64,000 nucleotides of DNA from Salinivirgaceae bacterium. GTDB taxonomy: Bacteria; Bacteroidota; Bacteroidia; Bacteroidales; SZUA-534. The DNA lies in the NCBI GenBank assembly GCA_017527435.1, contig JAFXQB010000007.1, positions 1 to 64,000 on the forward strand. Reading direction: 5' to 3'. Each line of letters starts with the position of its first letter. Within the stretch, counting starts at the first letter, position 1. The notes beneath the pieces are model-generated. The model was not told the origin of the DNA, did not search any database, and saw only the letters and a program-made list of their open reading frames with translations. Below, piece after piece: positions 42,880 to 51,991 of this stretch. Position numbers and translations under genes: made by a program.

Positions 42880-42902
42880 CGGATTGATTCCGTGATTTGT
42901 AT

Positions 42903-42939
42903 GCACAGGTTGCCCGTGCGTGGCGGCCTGTGCTTTTTT
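42903..42939 (+). terminator. Terminator after leuD
   Basis: Stem GCACAGG/CCTGTGC (42903-42909 and 42927-42933) with a 17-nt loop, followed by TTTTTTA. Confidence 0.75.
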
Positions 42940-42975
42940 ATTTTAGGCGAATGCGATTCGCGGCAATTTTCGCAC

Positions 42976-43006
42976 TTGCTAAATTTCCAATACATTCCTA
43001 AATTTG
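42976..43006 (+). promoter_or_regulatory. Promoter of the isopropylmalate-synthase-like gene
   Basis: TTG (42976-42978), a 20-bp spacer and TAAATTTG (42999-43006), an exact TAnnTTTG. It lies 46 bp upstream of ATG 43053 and directly after the leuD terminator, so a second transcription unit starts here. Confidence 0.75.
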
Positions 43007-43052
43007 CGGTTTGATTTTAAAAAATGCAAATTCATTGTTTTACTGATAAATA

Positions 43053-44561
43053 ATGAGGATAGAAATACTTGATACTACATTGCGCGACGGCGAGCAAATG
43101 TCGGGCGTGGCTTTCTCGGCCGACGAGAAGTTGAGCCTTTCAAAACTGTTGCTCGAAGATTTGAAGGTCGATAGGCTTGAAGTGGCTTCGGCACGCGTGT
43201 CGGAGGGAGAGTTTGAGGCTGTTCGCAAGGTTTGCGACTGGGCCCGTCAGCGCGGATTCATCGACAGGATAGAGGTTTTGGGTTTCGTGGACGGCGAGAC
43301 ATCGATAGAGTGGATACAAAAGGCTGGCTGTAAGGTGATTAACCTGCTGGCAAAGGGCTCGCTCAAGCACTGCGAGGGACAGTTGCGCAAGACGCCCGAG
43401 CAGCACTTGGCCGACGTCCGCCGCTCGATTGAACTGGCGCACGAACGCGGCCTGAACGTGAACATCTATCTTGAGGATTGGTCGGGAGGAATGCGCACAT
43501 CGCCCGATTATGTCTTTGCAATGGTCGACGCGCTGAAAGATAGTGGAATACAGCGTTTTATGCTGCCCGACACGCTCGGAATCCTGAATCCCGACGACAC
43601 CTATAATTACCTGTCGGCAATGCGCAACCGCTATCCCGATTTGAATTTCGACTTCCATCCGCACAACGACTACGACCTGGCTACGGCCAACGTCTATGCG
43701 GCCATCAAGGCGGGCGTAACATCGTTCCACGCCACCATCAACGGACTGGGCGAGCGCGCTGGAAATGTCACAATATCAAGCATTATCGCCATTGTGAAAG
43801 ACCATTTCAACTACGAGGTGAACGCCGACGAGAGCAAACTCTACCGCGTGAGCCGTATGGTTGAAATGTTCTCGGGCATCCGCATACCCACCAACAAACC
43901 GATTATCGGGGAGAATGTGTTCACGCAAACGGCTGGTATTCACGCTGATGGCGACAACAAGAACAATCTTTACTGCAATGCTCTTGTACCCGAACGCTTT
44001 GGCCGTCACCGCACCTACGCGCTTGGCAAAACTTCGGGTAAAGCCAACATTAAGAAGAACTTAGAGGAGATGGGCATTGAACTCGACGACGACGCAATGC
44101 GCAAAGTAACGCAGCGCATCATCGAACTTGGAGACAAGAAGGAGACCGTGACGCCCGAAGATTTGCCGTTCATAATCAGCGATGTGCTTCGCAGTCAGTC
44201 GATTAAGGATAAGATTGACGTTGTGAACTTCAATTTCAGCACAGCCAAAGGACTGAAATCGATAGTATCGGTTATGGTGAAGATTGACGGGCAGTTCTAC
44301 AAGGAAGCTGCTTCGGGCGATGGCCAATACGATGCTTTTATGAGTTGTATTAAAAAGATTTACAGCAGTTTGAACAAGCCGCTGCCGAAGTTGGTCGACT
44401 ACAACGTGACCATTCCGCCTGGCGGTCGCACCGACGCTCTGGTGCAGACCACCATAACTTGGCAGATGGACAAGGAGTTCCGCACCCGCGGCCTTGACCC
44501 CGACCAAACAATGGCGGCTATCAAGGCAACCATTAAGATGCTGAATATCATTGAGGAATAG
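43053..44561 (+). CDS. 2-isopropylmalate synthase family protein (second LeuA-type paralogue)
   Basis: 502 residues of the isopropylmalate/citramalate/homocitrate synthase family: condensation of acetyl-CoA with a 2-oxo acid. Seen: LDTTLRDGEQMSGVAFS (residues 6-22), HPHNDYDLA, NGLGERAGNV and GIHADGD, then a C-terminal LeuA regulatory domain (about 370-500). The N-terminus, MRIEILDTTLRDGEQMSG, differs from the classical Bacteroidota LeuA (FIFDTTLRDGEQVPG), so it corresponds to the second paralogue often annotated as alpha-isopropylmalate synthase regulatory domain protein. It could be a citramalate synthase instead. It lies between leuD and leuB, which supports a branched-chain role. Confidence 0.85.
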   Translation: MRIEILDTTLRDGEQMSGVAFSADEKLSLSKLLLEDLKVDRLEVASARVSEGEFEAVRKVCDWARQRGFIDRIEVLGFVDGETSIEWIQKAGCKVINLLAKGSLKHCEGQLRKTPEQHLADVRRSIELAHERGLNVNIYLEDWSGGMRTSPDYVFAMVDALKDSGIQRFMLPDTLGILNPDDTYNYLSAMRNRYPDLNFDFHPHNDYDLATANVYAAIKAGVTSFHATINGLGERAGNVTISSIIAIVKDHFNYEVNADESKLYRVSRMVEMFSGIRIPTNKPIIGENVFTQTAGIHADGDNKNNLYCNALVPERFGRHRTYALGKTSGKANIKKNLEEMGIELDDDAMRKVTQRIIELGDKKETVTPEDLPFIISDVLRSQSIKDKIDVVNFNFSTAKGLKSIVSVMVKIDGQFYKEAASGDGQYDAFMSCIKKIYSSLNKPLPKLVDYNVTIPPGGRTDALVQTTITWQMDKEFRTRGLDPDQTMAAIKATIKMLNIIEE

Positions 44562-44613
44562 GGACGAGGTAATTACGAATTACGATTGATAACTGACATA
44601 AAATTATAACGCT

Positions 44614-46260
44614 ATGAGAAACAAGATTTTAATTGCTGCTTTTTTGCTGATGGCGCGTGTTTCGGCGTGGGCGGAAGGAAGTTTTATTTACGGTAATTTG
44701 AAATACACAGTTATCGACTCTGTAAACCGATATGTTTCTGTCAGCAAGGGTGAAACAGAACTTAAAGGTGAACTAAATATTCCCGCGACAGCGACAAACA
44801 ACAACTCGCTTTATATGGTTACAACCATTGGTTCGTTCTACAATTGCGAAGACTTGACTTCGGTGACAATTTCAGAAGTTGTTACGGACATTTATAGTAG
44901 TTCGTTCTATAATTGCAATAAGTTGACAGAGATAAATGTTGCGGCCGATAATCCTAAATACTCGTCAAAAGACGGTGTTTTGTTTAACAAGGACAAAACA
45001 ACATTGGTGATTTGTCCGGGAGGAAAGACGGGGACATATCTCATTCCCGATTTTGTGGTTAAGATTGTAAGTGGGGCGTTCGGACGTTGCAACGGTCTGG
45101 TATCAGTTACAATTCCTAATTCAGTAAGGATTATTGAATCAGGAGAATTCGAAGATTGTAAAAACTTGACAGAAATAAATGTTGATAGTGCCAATGAAAA
45201 ATTTTCGTCAGAAAACGGGGTTTTATTCAATAAAGACAAAACGCAACTGATAAGATTTCCTGAAGGTAAAAACGGGTCATACTCTATTCCAAATTCTGTT
45301 AATGAAATTTGTAGTCAATCATTCTCTGATTGTAGTGGTCTGAAATCGCTTACAATTCCTAATTCAGTCACGTCAATCAGTGATTATGCATTTCCTGGCA
45401 GCATTCATATTGAAACTCTGGAATATAATACAAATGCTGTATACGACGATTATGGATTGTTTATCCCCACAAATTCGTTAAAAACTGTAGTTATAGGTGA
45501 CGATGTTACATATATCGGTAATAGTGCGTTCAGAAATTGCAGTAGCCTGGCTTCAGTAACAATAGGAAACTCTGTTAAAAAAATAGGTGATTTGGCATTC
45601 AATGGCTACAGCAATCTTGTTTCGGTAACAATTCCCAATTCTGTGACTGACATTGGTGAAGACGCCTTTGGTGGAGTGAAAAACATAAATTATTCAGGTA
45701 GTGCTACTGGTAGCCCGTGGAGTGCATTTTGCCTTAATGGCACGATTGATGGTAATTTCATTTATGTCGATGCAGAAAAAACAAAACTTGCTGGCTATTT
45801 TGGCAACGAAACTAATGTTACTATCCCCGACAATGTTACAAGCATTGGCAACTGGGCGATTTTGGGTTATATAAATTCTATAATCATTCCTAACAGTGTT
45901 AAAGAAATTGAGCCGTGGGCGTTTAGTTGTCCTGGTGCTACTGTATATTTATTATGCACAGAGGAAGAATGGACTACAAGTTTCGACTGGTATTGGAATC
46001 ATAAAAATAGTGGCGAGATTGTTTGGGGCTACACCCCAACCCCCGTCACTGAAACAGCCGCCAACGCAGTGAACATCTACGCCTACGGCCGCAGCATTGT
46101 GGTTGAGAATGCCGCAGAAGAAATCAGCGTTTATGATGCAATGGGGCGTTTGGTTTGTAGGGACGCGATTAATCGCGTCCGTACAGAAATCTGTGTGAAC
46201 AACCCTGGCCTTTATATTGTAAAGGTTGGCAATGTTGCGAAACGGGTGGTGGTGAAATAA
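44614..46260 (+). CDS. T9SS-exported BspA-like LRR protein
   Basis: 548 residues: signal peptide (ILIAAFLLMARVSAWA), BspA-like LRR_5 repeats (IPNSVTSISDYAFPG, NCSSLASVTIGNSVKKIG) to about residue 460, and a T9SS sorting domain at the end (VENAAEEISVYDAMGRLV, NPGLYIVKVGNVAKRVVVK). Two internal units share the motif NKDKT.L(V/I)..P.GK.G.Y.IP. Probable surface adhesin, a shorter relative of the protein at 23244. It lies inside the leu region but is unrelated to leucine synthesis. An in-frame 28-bp palindrome sits in the sorting domain. Confidence 0.87.
   Translation: MRNKILIAAFLLMARVSAWAEGSFIYGNLKYTVIDSVNRYVSVSKGETELKGELNIPATATNNNSLYMVTTIGSFYNCEDLTSVTISEVVTDIYSSSFYNCNKLTEINVAADNPKYSSKDGVLFNKDKTTLVICPGGKTGTYLIPDFVVKIVSGAFGRCNGLVSVTIPNSVRIIESGEFEDCKNLTEINVDSANEKFSSENGVLFNKDKTQLIRFPEGKNGSYSIPNSVNEICSQSFSDCSGLKSLTIPNSVTSISDYAFPGSIHIETLEYNTNAVYDDYGLFIPTNSLKTVVIGDDVTYIGNSAFRNCSSLASVTIGNSVKKIGDLAFNGYSNLVSVTIPNSVTDIGEDAFGGVKNINYSGSATGSPWSAFCLNGTIDGNFIYVDAEKTKLAGYFGNETNVTIPDNVTSIGNWAILGYINSIIIPNSVKEIEPWAFSCPGATVYLLCTEEEWTTSFDWYWNHKNSGEIVWGYTPTPVTETAANAVNIYAYGRSIVVENAAEEISVYDAMGRLVCRDAINRVRTEICVNNPGLYIVKVGNVAKRVVVK
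46157..46184. repeat. 28-bp palindromic repeat inside the second T9SS sorting domain
   Basis: Core GGACGCGATTAATCGCGTCC (46161-46180) is a perfect 20-bp palindrome flanked by GTAG and GTAC. It is translated as CRDAINRVRT between YDAMGRLV and GLYIVKV, the same position and reading phase as the copy in the 1417-residue protein. Confidence 0.87.
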
Positions 46261-46311
46261 TGAGAAAAATTCGGATATAATCGGAATAAATCGGTTAGAA
46301 AAAAATCCCCA

Positions 46312-47022
46312 ATGCAAAAATCATCCATCGAGGCTATAAGGCAGAATTTCAATGAGATGGTAGGTCGGTTTGCGAACATTGAGACCGGGCAGGCCACGGC
46401 CATTGATTCGCCGCTGTGTATGGCGCTTGTGGCGCAGACTGCGCGTGCAATGTGTCCTGATGCACAATCGATTATGGATTTGGGATGCGGCGGTGGCAAT
46501 TACGCCGTCAAGATGTGCGAGGTGTTCCCGTCGGCCAATTACACGCTTATCGACTTGAGCGAGAATATGATACGTGAGGCCGAACGGCGCGTTTCGGCGG
46601 CCACAAAAGGGACTGTCAGGGCTGTTTGCGCCGACTACAAGACAATAGATTTCGGCTATCAGAAATACGATATTATCACCGCTGGAACCACGCTTCACCA
46701 CTTGCGCACCGAGCAGGAGTGGGAGTCGGTTTTCGGGCGCGTTTTCGATTCGCTCAAGCGTGGCGGACTGTTTTTTGTAAACGATATTGTGATTGGCGAA
46801 ACGCCTGAAATCGACGCACTTATGCTCGGAGGCTGGCGCAGCGTCCTGCAAAAGAACGTGCCTGGCGAGGTCGATTTCTTCCTGAAGAAATACGAGAGCG
46901 AGGACACCCCGCAAACGCTGACATACCAATTGGATTTGATGCGCAGCGTCGGATTCAGTCAGATTTCGGTCTTGCACAAACACTTCAATTTTGCCACTTT
47001 TGTGGGCGTGAAATTTGAGTAA
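46312..47022 (+). CDS. Class I SAM-dependent methyltransferase
   Basis: 236 residues with a Rossmann methyltransferase core: motif I MDLGCGGGNYAVKM (55-68), then LIDLSENMIREAERR, AVCADYKTIDFG and DIITAGTTLHHL. No signal peptide. The substrate cannot be told from the sequence. It sits between the LRR gene and leuB, 51 bp after the former. Confidence 0.83.
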   Translation: MQKSSIEAIRQNFNEMVGRFANIETGQATAIDSPLCMALVAQTARAMCPDAQSIMDLGCGGGNYAVKMCEVFPSANYTLIDLSENMIREAERRVSAATKGTVRAVCADYKTIDFGYQKYDIITAGTTLHHLRTEQEWESVFGRVFDSLKRGGLFFVNDIVIGETPEIDALMLGGWRSVLQKNVPGEVDFFLKKYESEDTPQTLTYQLDLMRSVGFSQISVLHKHFNFATFVGVKFE

Positions 47023-47137
47023 AGTGGTATAGACAGCAGACGACGGGTAATACACAATCACCTTACTCATTAATCATTATACTTTACACAAAAGGTGAAC
47101 TTAAAACTTTGATAACTTAAAACTTAAAACATAAAAT

Positions 47138-48220
47138 ATGGGTAAAAAATTAAAAATTGCCGTTTTAGCCGGCGACGGAATTGGTCCGGAAGTGATGAAA
47201 CAGGCTTTGGATGTTACGAAAGCCGTTTGCGAGAAATTCGGTCATGAACTTGAATATAAAGAGGCTCTGACGGGTGCGTGCGCCATTGACGCGTACGGCG
47301 ACGCCTATCCCGAATCGACTCACCAACTGTGTATGGAGAGTGATGCAGTGCTCTACGGCGCCGTGGGTGACCCGAAGTACGACAACGACCCGACCGCCAA
47401 AGTGCGTCCCGAGCAGGGTTTGCTGGCAATGCGTAAGAAGTTGGGATTGTTCGCAAACATCCGCCCTGTGGAGACTTTCGAGTGCCTGCTGCACAAATCG
47501 CCTTTGAAAGAGGAACTGGTGAAGGGTGCCGATTTTATCTGCATTCGCGAACTCACTGGCGGTATGTATTTTGGCAAGAAACAAGAGCCCGTTGTGAACG
47601 CCAACGGCGTTGAGGAGGCTTTCGACACTAACTACTATAGCCGCCCCGAGATTGAGCGCATTCTGAAAGTTGCGTTCGAGTATGCCCGCAAGCGCAAAAA
47701 GCACGTAACGGTTGTTGATAAGGCTAACGTGCTGGCTTCGAGCCGTTTGTGGAGAAAGGTCGCACAAGAGATTGCACCAAAATATCCTGATGTTACAACC
47801 GATTATATGTATGTCGATAACGCCGCAATGCGTATGATTCAGAACCCGACATTCTTCGACGTGATGGTTACCGAGAACACCTTCGGCGACATTCTCACCG
47901 ATGAGGCTTCGGTTATTTCTGGCTCGATGGGATTGCTTCCGTCGGCTTCAATCGGCGAGTACACAAGCGTTTTCGAACCAATCCACGGCTCATATCCGCA
48001 GGCAAAGGGCAAGAACATTGCCAACCCGTTGGCCACAATCCTTTCGGCCGCAATGATGTTTGAGTACGCTTTCGACCTGAAGGAGGAAGGCGCGCTCATT
48101 CGCAAGGCAGTGCAGGCTTCGCTCGACGCCAACTACGTTACCGAGGATATCGACAAAAACAACGCCCACAGCACAAGCGAAGTTGGCGAGTGGGTTGTTA
48201 ACTATATCAAGAAGGCGTGA
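47138..48220 (+). CDS. leuB: 3-isopropylmalate dehydrogenase
   Basis: 360 residues; oxidises and decarboxylates 3-isopropylmalate to 2-oxoisocaproate with NAD. Seen: [54 protein letters not shown], the catalytic Tyr-containing [12 protein letters not shown], and [15 protein letters not shown] followed by the substrate-side [10 protein letters not shown]. Length normal. Preceded by 115 bp of simple-sequence DNA without a clear promoter, so it may be read from further upstream. A terminator lies at 48331-48366. Confidence 0.96.
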   Translation: MGKKLKIAVLAGDGIGPEVMKQALDVTKAVCEKFGHELEYKEALTGACAIDAYGDAYPESTHQLCMESDAVLYGAVGDPKYDNDPTAKVRPEQGLLAMRKKLGLFANIRPVETFECLLHKSPLKEELVKGADFICIRELTGGMYFGKKQEPVVNANGVEEAFDTNYYSRPEIERILKVAFEYARKRKKHVTVVDKANVLASSRLWRKVAQEIAPKYPDVTTDYMYVDNAAMRMIQNPTFFDVMVTENTFGDILTDEASVISGSMGLLPSASIGEYTSVFEPIHGSYPQAKGKNIANPLATILSAAMMFEYAFDLKEEGALIRKAVQASLDANYVTEDIDKNNAHSTSEVGEWVVNYIKKA

Positions 48221-48222
48221 TT

Positions 48223-48322
48223 AGTGTAAAGAGTAAAGTGTAAGGAGTAAAGAGTAAAGTGTAAAGAGTAAGGAGTAAAGAAAATTACAATTTGCGAAAT
48301 CACTTTACTCATTAAACATTAC
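48223..48322. repeat. Low-complexity gagtaaagtgtaaag repeat after leuB
   Basis: Imperfect 7-bp-based copies of (g)tgtaaag, gagtaaa and ggagtaaag (48223-48280) are followed by the complementary-sense phrase actttactcattaaacattactc (48300-48322, in parts). The two halves could pair as a long imperfect hairpin. Confidence 0.72.
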
Positions 48323-48330
48323 TCAACAAA

Positions 48331-48366
48331 AATCCCTGTCAGCGTGGGCTGGTGGGGATTTTTTTG
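48331..48366 (+). terminator. Terminator after leuB
   Basis: AATCCC (48331-48336) pairs with GGGATT (48355-48360), followed by a T tract. It lies between leuB and the convergent O-antigen ligase gene. Confidence 0.6.
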
Positions 48367-48371
48367 TTGTG

Positions 48372-49943
48372 TTATTCGGAAGTTTTATCGGTGGATTCGT
48401 AACTATTATTTTCGGTAGATTCTTCGGTCTTGTCGGTTATGTTATAATACGAGAAAACCGATGTTACAACGGCAAAGAGGGCTGATGCAAACTGGTAGTT
48501 GTTGCCTTCGACGCATAATGTCAGCATCAACATGAACATTGACAAGGAAAGTATGGGATTTTTTGTTTTTATACCTCTGCGAATCAAATAGATATATACA
48601 GCAAGAATGAACATGGCAATGGGAATTCCAAATGTCATGGCATCTTCAAGGTATTGTTGGTGCGGAACAGGCAGAGGTTCGCTTATATATTTGTTTTTCA
48701 ATTGTTCTTCCATGAAAACTTTTTTTGCTGTACCACAGCCATATCCAAATAGTGGGTGGTTTGCAATGAGTTTGCATGCAAGCTTCCAACAATATATGCG
48801 GAATATAAAGCTCTTGCCTTCGACATATTGTTTGTCACCTAGTTCATAAAGGGTTATGTAAAATCGGGCTAACGGAGAATGGTATTTTACGTTTGCGATG
48901 CCGTTTTCAACATCTTGTATCTCATTGTCGGAAAGCGACATGACGGCTTCGTAATCTTTGAAATCTCCTTTGCTGTTGAGGTATCTGACAAGTGTGGAAT
49001 ATGCTTTTTTGAAATTTTGCTGGCTACGTTCGTTCCATGCCTGTTCCATTTCGGGAATACATACATATACACCAATATATTGGCCGTTTTCAACCGTCGA
49101 TGTAGTGTCGAATGTGTAGGGGTTGCCATGCATTGTGGTTAGTCGGTGCTCTTTCTCATATTTGAAGCGAGGAGTGAAATAGCGGTGTGCTGTGGAGTAA
49201 AGCAATCCGCCTGCTGTCGATAATAAAGCCAGAATAATAACCGGAACAGCCCAGCGCAGTGTTTTTGAGCAGTTTCTGTAAACGTAGTAGAGTAGCCAGG
49301 TTATGAATGTTATACTTCCTGCCGCCAACGCAGTGTATTTACCGAATGCCACCATGCACACAATCAGGTAGAATCCGGTGATTGTCAGAATCAGATTATG
49401 CTTGCGCGATTTGTAAACGTTTTTCCACCTGAGTGAGAAGCAGATAATGCTGCACACACATATTTGTATTCCGTATGAGATATGCCAGCAGAACGGATAT
49501 AAATGACGCGTGTCTAAATGGTTGAATAACAGGTTGTACCAAGCTAGTAGTGTTGTGAATGCCACCATATAGGCGTAAAATTCAACCAAATTTCTGATGT
49601 GGTGGAATTTTATGCGGGTTGTGGCCATCACCAATGGCATATAAAGCATTGGTAATTTTGTGTTTAGCATGCCAATCCCTTTATCGGAAAATGATGCCGG
49701 AATTTGCCCGATAATAAAAACAAAATATAGTATGAGCAGCGCCCATAGATGCCTGTCGGTTTTGATAATCTGCCACTTGCGTTCCCATCCGCCTTCAATA
49801 AGCCAGTTGACACCAAGTATGCCACTGCCTATCGATATCATAAAATTCGCTGAACACAGGCCAACAAGCAAAAAAAACAACCCAATTATGGTTGCCGCAT
49901 AATGGAATTTCTGTCTGTAAATATTGAATATCAAATGGTCCAT
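48372..49943 (-). CDS. O-antigen ligase family membrane protein
   Basis: 523 residues with about ten to twelve hydrophobic segments and a large soluble loop (about 280-385), the Wzy_C/WaaL topology. The loop ends before the motif HPLFGYGCGTAK, which matches the conserved region of these ligases. The protein should link a polysaccharide to a lipid acceptor, or polymerise repeat units, at the periplasmic face of the inner membrane. It is the last gene of a minus-strand polysaccharide operon, 10 bp after the preceding glycosyltransferase gene. The C-terminal tail is Glu/Ser/Thr-rich (DKTEESTENNSYESTDKTSE). Confidence 0.85.
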   Translation of the reverse strand: MDHLIFNIYRQKFHYAATIIGLFFLLVGLCSANFMISIGSGILGVNWLIEGGWERKWQIIKTDRHLWALLILYFVFIIGQIPASFSDKGIGMLNTKLPMLYMPLVMATTRIKFHHIRNLVEFYAYMVAFTTLLAWYNLLFNHLDTRHLYPFCWHISYGIQICVCSIICFSLRWKNVYKSRKHNLILTITGFYLIVCMVAFGKYTALAAGSITFITWLLYYVYRNCSKTLRWAVPVIILALLSTAGGLLYSTAHRYFTPRFKYEKEHRLTTMHGNPYTFDTTSTVENGQYIGVYVCIPEMEQAWNERSQQNFKKAYSTLVRYLNSKGDFKDYEAVMSLSDNEIQDVENGIANVKYHSPLARFYITLYELGDKQYVEGKSFIFRIYCWKLACKLIANHPLFGYGCGTAKKVFMEEQLKNKYISEPLPVPHQQYLEDAMTFGIPIAMFILAVYIYLIRRGIKTKNPILSLSMFMLMLTLCVEGNNYQFASALFAVVTSVFSYYNITDKTEESTENNSYESTDKTSE

Positions 49944-49953
49944 ATTTTGTTTT

Positions 49954-51888
49954 TTATTCTTCTAATTTAATATGGTATTTCCAAAAACTATCCCAATATT
50001 TTCCTTGAGTGTCGTGGCATCCGAAAGGTAAGACACCATGAGTCAGTTTGAAACACCATGCGGGCGATTTTTCAAAAGAGAAATTCAGCGCAAGGTGCCA
50101 GTTCGGCATTTTCAGCTTTTCTTTTTCTTTCAACAAAATCGATATCACAACATCTTCTTGGAAATAATGTGTTTCTATCAGGTTTTTGATCAAATCCTGA
50201 TTCTTTTCCATAATCTCCTTCATCTTTGGGATTCGTCTCAAGCTGAAACCGCCGTTGCCAACTTCGTGGAATAGATGGGCGGAATGAACTTTGTTGTTGC
50301 GGACAGGGAATAATTTTAGCAAACGCGTAAACCACTGTCTTATAAGTCTGTTGAAAGGTTTGTCGTTCAGCATCCAAGGTGCGCCTATGTAGTCGTACCC
50401 CAAACTCGTCCAATAGTCCAACTGATCATTAAATACGTAGGCATCTATCTGATAAACAAGCATATATTCATACTTGGGGAATAGGCTGTAAAACCACGGA
50501 TTGAGCATCATTTTATTGTAGCTGTCGATGCCTTTGAAATTTTCATCGGGCAGAGGCATCAATTCAATTTCGGGATATTGCTCTTTAAGATAGCCTGCCT
50601 GATAGCTGTTTGGATGCAAAACAACAAATGCGTGTCTCTTTCCCAAAACTTTTATTCCTTGTTTGAGTGCGCCGCGCTCTTTTGGGGTCATGTCGCGCCA
50701 TACAACAGTGACAACCACTGTTTTGTTATCGATGGCAGAGCCATCGTGTTCGCGTTGAATGTATTGATACGCAGATTCAAGTTTGCTGTTTTGGAGTTCC
50801 AGGTATTGGGAGTGGTATGTTTTTATGATTTTGTTATAAAAAATGTCGTGGTTGAGATATTGCTCATAATACCTTCGGGCATTGCTGCCTATTTCAATAT
50901 ATTTTTTTGTTTTGTACAGATCCTCAATGGTTTCAGCCAATATCTCGGAATTTGATGTTGGTATAAGGATTCCGTTTTCTCCATTTTTTATGTATTCTGT
51001 CTGTGCTCCGTTGTTAGTTGTAATAACCGTTTTACCAGCCATCATATATTCCACATTCGACAAGCCAAAGGCTTCCTGTACAATTGTAGGGATTATTCCG
51101 CAATCGCAGCCTCCAATCCATTGGGCAACATTGCTTTGATAACCTGTCCAGATGACATTCTGCTCCAATCCGATTTTCTTAATGCGCTTTTTTATTGACG
51201 CAACATATTGCGAGTCATCGTCGCCAACGAATACCATGCGCCAGTTGAATTTGTTTTTCAGTTTCTGCAGCGCGTCGATAATAATGTCAATGCCTTTCTC
51301 CGGAGTTATGCGTCCGTGATACATCATGACAAATTCATTGTCAGGTATGTTGTAGGTTTTTCTTAGGTTGTCTTTGTCGCAGTATGTGTCTTTTACTCCG
51401 TTCGAAATAACATTGCATTTGTCGGGGTTGATATTGGGTGAGGTGGAAAGAAAGGTTTTTTTAGCTAATTCCGACACAAAGATTATCTTATCTACATTCT
51501 TATAGATGTAATTCTCCAAAAATGATTTTTTCGCTTGACGCACAAGGTGTCGTGTCACAAAAACCCGGATGTTTTTGTTTCGGCTCAGTTTGCGTGCTAC
51601 AATGGCGATAAATGCACGTTTGAAGTCATGCACATGTACTATGCAGTTGCCATTTTTATCAAGAACTCTTGCCAGGGCGATTATTGTTTTAAAATCCAAA
51701 TACCCGTTTAAGTTCATTTTTTGAATGGGTATATTCAGCGAGTTGAAATTTCCGGCAATCAATGGAATGTCTTTGCAAATGACATATGGCGAACACCAAT
51801 TCTCGTTTTTAAGCTGTTTAACCAACTCATAAACATATTGTTCTTGGCCGCCCCATGTTGTGCTTTCAACCAGATGGATAATTCTCAT
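49954..51888 (-). CDS. Fusion of GT4 glycosyltransferase and DUF5672 domain
   Basis: 644 residues with two parts. Residues 1-365 are a GT-B glycosyltransferase of family 4: MRIIHLVESTTWGGQEQYVY, MMYHGRITPEKGIDIIIDAL and the nucleotide-sugar motif EAFGLSNVEYMMAGKTVITTN. Residues about 385-640 match DUF5672, a putative glycosyltransferase-like domain: HAFVVLHPNSYQAGY, YEYMLVYQIDAYVFNDQLDYW, YDYIGAPWML and GNGGFSLRR. It would add two sugars, or make and transfer one. It lies in the operon between a second GT4 (103 bp upstream) and the ligase. Fusion of these two domains is uncommon in my memory. Confidence 0.85.
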   Translation of the reverse strand: MRIIHLVESTTWGGQEQYVYELVKQLKNENWCSPYVICKDIPLIAGNFNSLNIPIQKMNLNGYLDFKTIIALARVLDKNGNCIVHVHDFKRAFIAIVARKLSRNKNIRVFVTRHLVRQAKKSFLENYIYKNVDKIIFVSELAKKTFLSTSPNINPDKCNVISNGVKDTYCDKDNLRKTYNIPDNEFVMMYHGRITPEKGIDIIIDALQKLKNKFNWRMVFVGDDDSQYVASIKKRIKKIGLEQNVIWTGYQSNVAQWIGGCDCGIIPTIVQEAFGLSNVEYMMAGKTVITTNNGAQTEYIKNGENGILIPTSNSEILAETIEDLYKTKKYIEIGSNARRYYEQYLNHDIFYNKIIKTYHSQYLELQNSKLESAYQYIQREHDGSAIDNKTVVVTVVWRDMTPKERGALKQGIKVLGKRHAFVVLHPNSYQAGYLKEQYPEIELMPLPDENFKGIDSYNKMMLNPWFYSLFPKYEYMLVYQIDAYVFNDQLDYWTSLGYDYIGAPWMLNDKPFNRLIRQWFTRLLKLFPVRNNKVHSAHLFHEVGNGGFSLRRIPKMKEIMEKNQDLIKNLIETHYFQEDVVISILLKEKEKLKMPNWHLALNFSFEKSPAWCFKLTHGVLPFGCHDTQGKYWDSFWKYHIKLEE

Positions 51889-51991
51889 AAGTGAATTCGC
51901 TTAAAAATGCTTTTTCTTAATCAGTTTGGTAAGTGTCCTATAAATCCCGGATTTATTTTATAAATATAATTAATAATCCAATTGAGGGTTG

